Source: Isoetes taiwanensis (lineage: Eukaryota > Streptophyta > Lycopodiopsida > Isoetales > Isoetaceae). Taken from it: a DNA stretch of 64,000 bases. The notes beneath the pieces are model-generated. The model was not told where the DNA came from. It made no database searches and saw nothing but the letters and a program-made list of their open reading frames with translations. The stretch spans positions 15,169,877-15,233,876 of the forward strand of contig JAJEKV010000013.1 of the NCBI GenBank assembly GCA_021234155.1, read 5' to 3'. Position numbers and translations under genes: made by a program. Every line of letters begins with the position of its first letter. The first letter of the stretch is position 1. Shown in pieces: positions 59,463 to 64,000 of the stretch.

Positions 59463-59950
59463 TTAACCTACGGGGCTCTGGAAGAGCACATGGTCGCCTT
59501 CTGTGATTACGATCTGGCAGTAGATCTCGGAACGAGCCCGCTCAACTTGAGAGACGATTTCGGGCGAGACCTCCACGCTTACAGAAGAACCCACGGCCGT
59601 TGTGATCTCTGCCAGGGTTACCAAACAGTTCCTAATTTTGAAAGAATTAGGAGTCGTTGAGGTCGAGGAGGAGCTAGCAGGGGAGGATGGAGCACTCGGA
59701 GCAGGGCGAGCCCTCTTGGACGGATCATACCCGCCACCCCTCACCACGTCCCACCTCCCGCCGGACCCGGGATAACTGGTTCTTCTGGCATGATCCATGG
59801 CGCCTAAACCCTGTAACACAACGAAAAAACACAAGATCAATGGAAGATTCAAAACAAAAACATATCAGACGCTCAGAACTTACCTCCGACGCTTGAGAAA
59901 CCCGGATGCTTGAGCGGAATGGACTACCGCCTGCTCGATCTCTCAATTTA
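59463..59950 (-). CDS. second gene of the pogo-like element, copy C
   Basis: Same locus as 43373-43880. The ORF from MDHARRTSYPGSGGRWDVV differs from copy B by a few substitutions and one in-frame 9-bp deletion near 59520, which argues for coding. The candidate intron 59811-59883 keeps GTAAGT and TTACAG. The upstream exon is open in the joined frame (FRSSIRVSQASE, about 59885-59920). The plus strand is also open here (FLYKGGCSSLTYGALEEHM). Function unknown. Confidence 0.4.
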
Positions 59951-60756
59951 AAGGCTTAACTGTAATGATGGGTCAGGATTTCGAAAAATCTGGCTTTTAA
60001 AGCCGAATTAAATTTCATCCGGACATGGCAGAGAATGTTCGGGCCAATTTGGCTCAAGAATTGGAGTTGGAGTGGAGAAAATCGCCTCGCATTTTGGCGG
60101 AAGAAGGCCAAAAAGGCAACGGTAACTGTTGGCGGTACCTCGATAGCTGGTACCATACGTATTGGTAGCTGGCGACCTAGGCCTCGTATACGGCACTTAG
60201 GCCCACCAATATTAATGGGATGTAGCCCTAAAGTGGGAGACGGTGTGGCATGAAGATCCACGCAAGTGCGCGATAGGTGGCAACTGGTGCGCAGTAGGTG
60301 GCAACTGACGCGCGTTAGCATGCAATAAGCCCCGCTAAAGAGGGCCTCGGGTATCACGAAGGGTGGTTAGGGGGCTCGCGAGGGTGGACGTTTGACCCCC
60401 CTTCCTTGATGCGACCATAACTTTCAATAGAGATTGAATTTCGGAAAATTGTCTTCGGGGAAGATGTTCTAGACAACATTAGGTATCCGAATAAATTGAC
60501 GGATTGAAATACGGGTGAAATCCGGATGTATGAGGACAATTTGCCCCTTAAGTGCGCGGAACATGGCGACCATACCCTATGGTGGACACGTCCCATGCCA
60601 TGTGGAACATCTCTTGGAATACTGATACCCAATATAAGGGGGATATCAATCCCTGTGATATGATTAGAGTCACTGTATTGTTATTGTAACTTTGATACAT
60701 GTATATTAAAGGTAAGTCTTTACCTTTACACCTTTATACATATTTTTTTAAGCACC

Positions 60757-60781
60757 TTTTTTTTTTTTTTTTTTTTTCTCT

Positions 60782-60816
<35 letters not shown>
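60757..60816 (-). repeat. poly(T) tract, probable poly(A) tail of a minus-strand retroposon
   Basis: 60 bases of T with one CTCTCTC interruption (60778-60784). A 280-bp segment to its right ends where the 61.1-kb ORF stops. Fits the 3' tail of a minus-strand LINE or SINE. Confidence 0.5.
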
Positions 60817-60817
<1 letters not shown>

Positions 60818-61096
60818 AAGAAGCAATTTTTATGCCATGCTATTTGGGAGCATCCCTTAGGACATATGACGCGTATACCACTCTAAGATTGCTTAGTTAT
60901 GTAATTGTTGAGTCTTGCCCCCAACCACCTTACATTGAATGCGACTCCGGGCGGCCTCAAACTCGAGACATATTTGTTCTAGGACTAGTGTGTTAGAAGG
61001 ATGATGGATATATTTATTATTAAATCACGAAAACAAGTACATGAGACTAAGGTACAGGTTCAAAACCAAGAGGAAAAATAGTTCCCCTGTGCAGAG

Positions 61097-61732
61097 CTAC
61101 CTGGTAGCCTCAGAGTTTCTACGACCAAAGTAAGCTTTAGATTCCAAGTCACCAATATGAACTATTGGAGATCGTTTCCGTCGAGTTGTCTTTTTAAGGG
61201 AAACACGTTTCCAGTCATCATCTTGATTGATGATATTGGCTGCTGAAGGAAAAACAGAAGGCACAATTGCACAAACAGACATATCTAAATTTGGTAAATC
61301 TGAAGCAGGCTGAACCACATCTGGTATTGATTCACATACAATTAGATCAGAAAATGAAGGCTCAATAACCTCTACCTCGCACCACGTAGGAGCAGATGAA
61401 TCAACATGAGGAACAAGTGACATGGTATCAAGGGGAGTAACTGGCAGAAGGGCAGAAGGAGAAGTACATGAAGATATACTATGAGAGGAAGGTAAAGGAG
61501 CCTCATCACAAGGAGGACCAACAACTGAAGTAGACGTAGTTAAAACATGTATCAGTATAGAAGAATCAAGAGTAGGAATGGCAACCAAAGGGGTAATAAC
61601 ACTAGAAGTAAGATCACAAAGAGATTGAGAGGACTGGGAAGGTTTCAATGTGAAAGAGAGAGCCTTTGTGATGCTCCCTGAAAGTATACGATGCCCCTTC
61701 TTATACTCTACAGGAAATCCCCCATCTAGCAT
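61097..61732 (-). CDS. 211-codon open frame, unidentified, possibly retroelement ORF1
   Basis: Starts MLDGGFPVEYKKGHR (ATG at 61732) and is open to 61097. The middle is rich in serine, proline and valine, and the C-terminus is basic (DDDWKRVSLKKTTRRKR). That C-terminus resembles the end of retroelement ORF1/gag-like proteins. The first 25 codons align with the left LTR-like repeat copy (26495-26560), so the ORF begins inside repeated DNA. It is upstream, on the minus strand, of the poly-T tract. No domain recognised with confidence. Confidence 0.4.
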   Translation of the reverse strand: MLDGGFPVEYKKGHRILSGSITKALSFTLKPSQSSQSLCDLTSSVITPLVAIPTLDSSILIHVLTTSTSVVGPPCDEAPLPSSHSISSCTSPSALLPVTPLDTMSLVPHVDSSAPTWCEVEVIEPSFSDLIVCESIPDVVQPASDLPNLDMSVCAIVPSVFPSAANIINQDDDWKRVSLKKTTRRKRSPIVHIGDLESKAYFGRRNSEATR

Positions 61733-63307
61733 CAACTGCTACATGGGCCCTCCGTTTGCCCTGTTGCGGGGATGGCCAGGATGCAGGGTAGGGAAACACG
61801 GAGGTGTCTTGCGTGTTCGTCCCCTATGGGCTTCTATAACAGTGAAAGCATATTATAATGTCAGCACTGGCAATAATACAACGTAAACAGCTACCACAAA
61901 GGGTAGCACATCCATACAATCATAGATACATCAATGATAATAACATACTGTAAAACATATGAGCTATTACCCAGGCTCAGACCCGTAGAGGGGAAAGTAG
62001 ACTGGCGGTTAGGCCTCAAGATAGAGCAGACCGAGATATAACAATGGCGGGGCTAGCTAAAGACTATGGCTAGGGTTGACCACTCCATCCCTCCACCCTA
62101 CAAACTTTGTAGATGGACTAAATCGGGCTCTGGCGTGACTATAACCTGCCAGAGACGTAGTCTCATGGTATCACCCATTGGGACTACTCCGGGTTGCATC
62201 TCCCCGATCCGATGAGGTAGGAAGGGTTGCATCTTCCCTTCTCGAGAAATAGTGGGAGGTTAGTAGAGGATCGTGGCGACACACATCCGTACCCGACTGA
62301 ACTCCCCAAAACGAGAGCCAAGCCGATACCTGCAACTCTTGAGAGTCGGGGCAACACCATTGGCCCAGGAAATGTCGGACCCATACTCGGCCTTCACGAA
62401 GTGACCAATTATAGGTCTAGCCCGCTATGGGTCCCCAGTCCCGCGCTCAGCAAGGACCTCTCTCCACTTTGCCACTAACCCCTTCATGTGGTGCTTAGTC
62501 ACTCCATAGCCCTGTAGTCGGGTGGGCTCCTATGCATAAGGCCGCAACTGATAGGAACTAAGGGGTCTAAACTAAGAGCATCATCTAAATAATGGCTACT
62601 AGGTGTCTGCCCCCCTTCCCAATACAAGAAGAGCAAACATGATCAACCATCATCATATATCCACGTAACATGATAACAAATGAGAATAACACCTAATTCT
62701 AATCACATGCATCTAACTTATAGTTAGGGTTCATTGATTTGAGGTTCAAGATCTAGACTGAAGATTCTAGAATAGTTCTACTAGATATACGAAATGCAAA
62801 CTCATCTGGAATCCTAACTTCCAGATGCTCTACAAAGGACTCTAGTCTAAATACTTGCTCCTGAGGAACTCCCTCTTGCTCTCGGGGTCTCCATGGCCTT
62901 CAAGGGGTTCGAAGTAGATCCCACTCCTTCCGATGCATGCACACTGTAGAGGTTGTTGTGCTATGCTATACCACAGCAGACAGTTCTCGAAACGGAATTT
63001 TGAGTGTAAATAAGGTTCCAAGGCTGTTGGAGCCAGAAAAATGGCCTAGGATTAGGGTTTAGCCATTTATATGCTAGGGTTGCCATGTCATTCCACGTGG
63101 CTCCAATTGGATACATCCGTGTGGCGGGTGCCCAATGGGATGGGGCCATGTGGAAATGGTCCCATCCCTAAGGTTGGCTAAGTTATGTAAATAACTTAGC
63201 CATGCTCCCTTCCACACTCGACGGAATACAAGGCTACTAAGGTAGGCTTGTATGGTGACATGGCCTAGGAATATATGTATTTATATCATATATTTTAGGG
63301 AACGTCA
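61660..63307 (-). repeat. LTR-like repeat, right copy
   Basis: Similar to 26490-27974. Right end GGAACGTCA; on the minus strand it therefore begins TGACGTTCC. Immediately outside is a purine tract (minus strand CTAAGGGGGGAG), the usual arrangement before a 3' LTR of Ty3/gypsy chromovirus-type elements. A TATAAATACATATATTCC promoter-like stretch lies near 63267-63284. If correct, the internal part of the element would lie to the right, beyond the window. Confidence 0.5.
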
Positions 63308-63308
63308 T

Positions 63309-63322
63309 ATTCTCCCCCCTTA
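63309..63322 (-). promoter_or_regulatory. polypurine tract next to LTR-like repeat
   Basis: CTAAGGGGGGAGAA on the minus strand, adjacent to TGACGTTCC. Confidence 0.5.
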
Positions 63323-64000
63323 GCATAATGTTTTCCTCGGCATTATGGTAAGGTGACGAACCTGCATCAATCTTGCGAACACACACAACAAAGAAGATCA
63401 CAATTGACTTATTAGAAACGATCAACTTCCACTTAATTACTTATAACGTTAATTGTAAGGCTACATTTATATATCTATACAAAATTGTATAGCCTTAATA
63501 GCTATTATTATAAAAGTTAGCACATAGTATTATCACAACATATTTAGGAGTTCATAGTTAAGTCTAAAAAAATCTATGACTCCTATCTTCTCTTAATGTG
63601 CTCCCTCCTCCATGCTCCTCCTTCATTGGAGTGCACGAGTAGCACACTATGTTAGTTTAATTAATATGCTGTGGTTTTTAGGGGACCACCCCTCTAATTA
63701 CCTCATTGAGCCGAACTACTAGCTCAAGGTTCCCCCTAATACCTTGCACTCGATTATATCCCATAGGATTTGAGTTTAATGACCATTTAAGATGATTCTA
63801 TCATCGCCCATGATCAGGTGTACCTTGTACAAGATCCCCTTCATCGTGTATACCTGCAGTGCCTCATGCCCTTGGGGGTTTAAGTTAGCGAACATCCCAG
63901 ACGATCCCATCATCGCGCATGATCACGCTTACCTCATCATGAACCCCATATGGTCATGTGCACATGCCATGCATCATGGCATAGAGAACATCCTAACAAT
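63323..64000. other. non-coding stretch with a degenerate 110-bp tandem duplication
   Basis: GATTCTATCATCGCCCATGA (63793) and GATCCCATCATCGCGCATGA (63903) mark two diverged units. No gene recognised; may be untranslated sequence of the gypsy-like element. Confidence 0.4.

Larger units (their letters stand above)
55931..60577 (+). mobile_element. pogo/Fot-like DNA transposon, copy C, at an independent TA site
   Basis: Left end TA|AGGTATGGTCGCC (one mismatch) at 55929-55943 and right end GGCGACCATACCC|TA at 60565-60579. Flanking DNA differs from copies A and B, so this is a separate insertion. It lacks the foldback MITE and keeps a 515-bp segment (58015-58529) missing from A and B. Length 4647 bp. 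Confidence 0.88.

Overview
The window looks like transposon-rich intergenic DNA from a land-plant nuclear genome. Evidence for a plant: a relic of the plant exine protein gene DEX1 with GT-AG introns, an intact gene of a plant-type protein family (PRNTTSF motif plus coiled coil), L1, Ty3/gypsy and copia-type elements, and pogo/Fot-like DDE elements. The mix of hAT/DUF4371-like, pogo-like and unusual LINE families leans towards a non-seed plant such as a fern, but that is inference. There is no sign of a bacterial replicon, operon or CRISPR array.

Layout. 1-6.8 kb: a composite of a hAT/DUF4371-like relic and a pogo-like element (copy A). 6.8-24.2 kb: one minus-strand L1 LINE split by an 11.06-kb Ty3/gypsy element (11036-22091, TSD ATGGA) that sits inside L1 ORF1. 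24.7-28 kb: anonymous DNA and a diverged LTR-like repeat. 28.4-31.6 kb: a possible exon and a dead Ty3/gypsy pol. 33.1-34.5 kb: a DEX1-like gene fragment. 35.2-36.9 kb: a 5'-truncated LINE with an (ATTCT)n tail. 37.4-44.6 kb: the hAT/pogo composite again (copy B). 45.3-46.6 kb: two tandem fragments of a LINE reverse transcriptase. 47150-47488: a solo LTR with a perfect 5-bp TSD. 48-52.5 kb: mostly anonymous. 53.1-54.5 kb: the one convincing intact host gene, on the minus strand with a TATA box. 55931-60577: a third pogo-like element (copy C) at its own TA site. 60.7-63.3 kb: a poly-T tract, a minus-strand ORF and a second LTR-like repeat followed by a polypurine tract.

The three pogo-like copies share the terminal repeat GGGTATGGTCGCC and TA target duplications. 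They encode a DD35D transposase and a second locus near the right end. A and B share a 541-bp foldback MITE insertion and a 515-bp deletion that C lacks, so A and B are products of one segmental duplication.

Aligning the repeat copies by eye shows that their differences concentrate at CAG, CTG and CCAGG trinucleotide contexts (CAG becomes CGG or CGA, CCAGG becomes CGGG or CCGTG). This does not look like cytosine deamination. It resembles systematic basecalling error at CHG-methylated cytosines. Many of the frameshifts annotated here as decay may therefore be artefacts of the assembly, and the intact gene at 53 kb lies outside the affected repeats.
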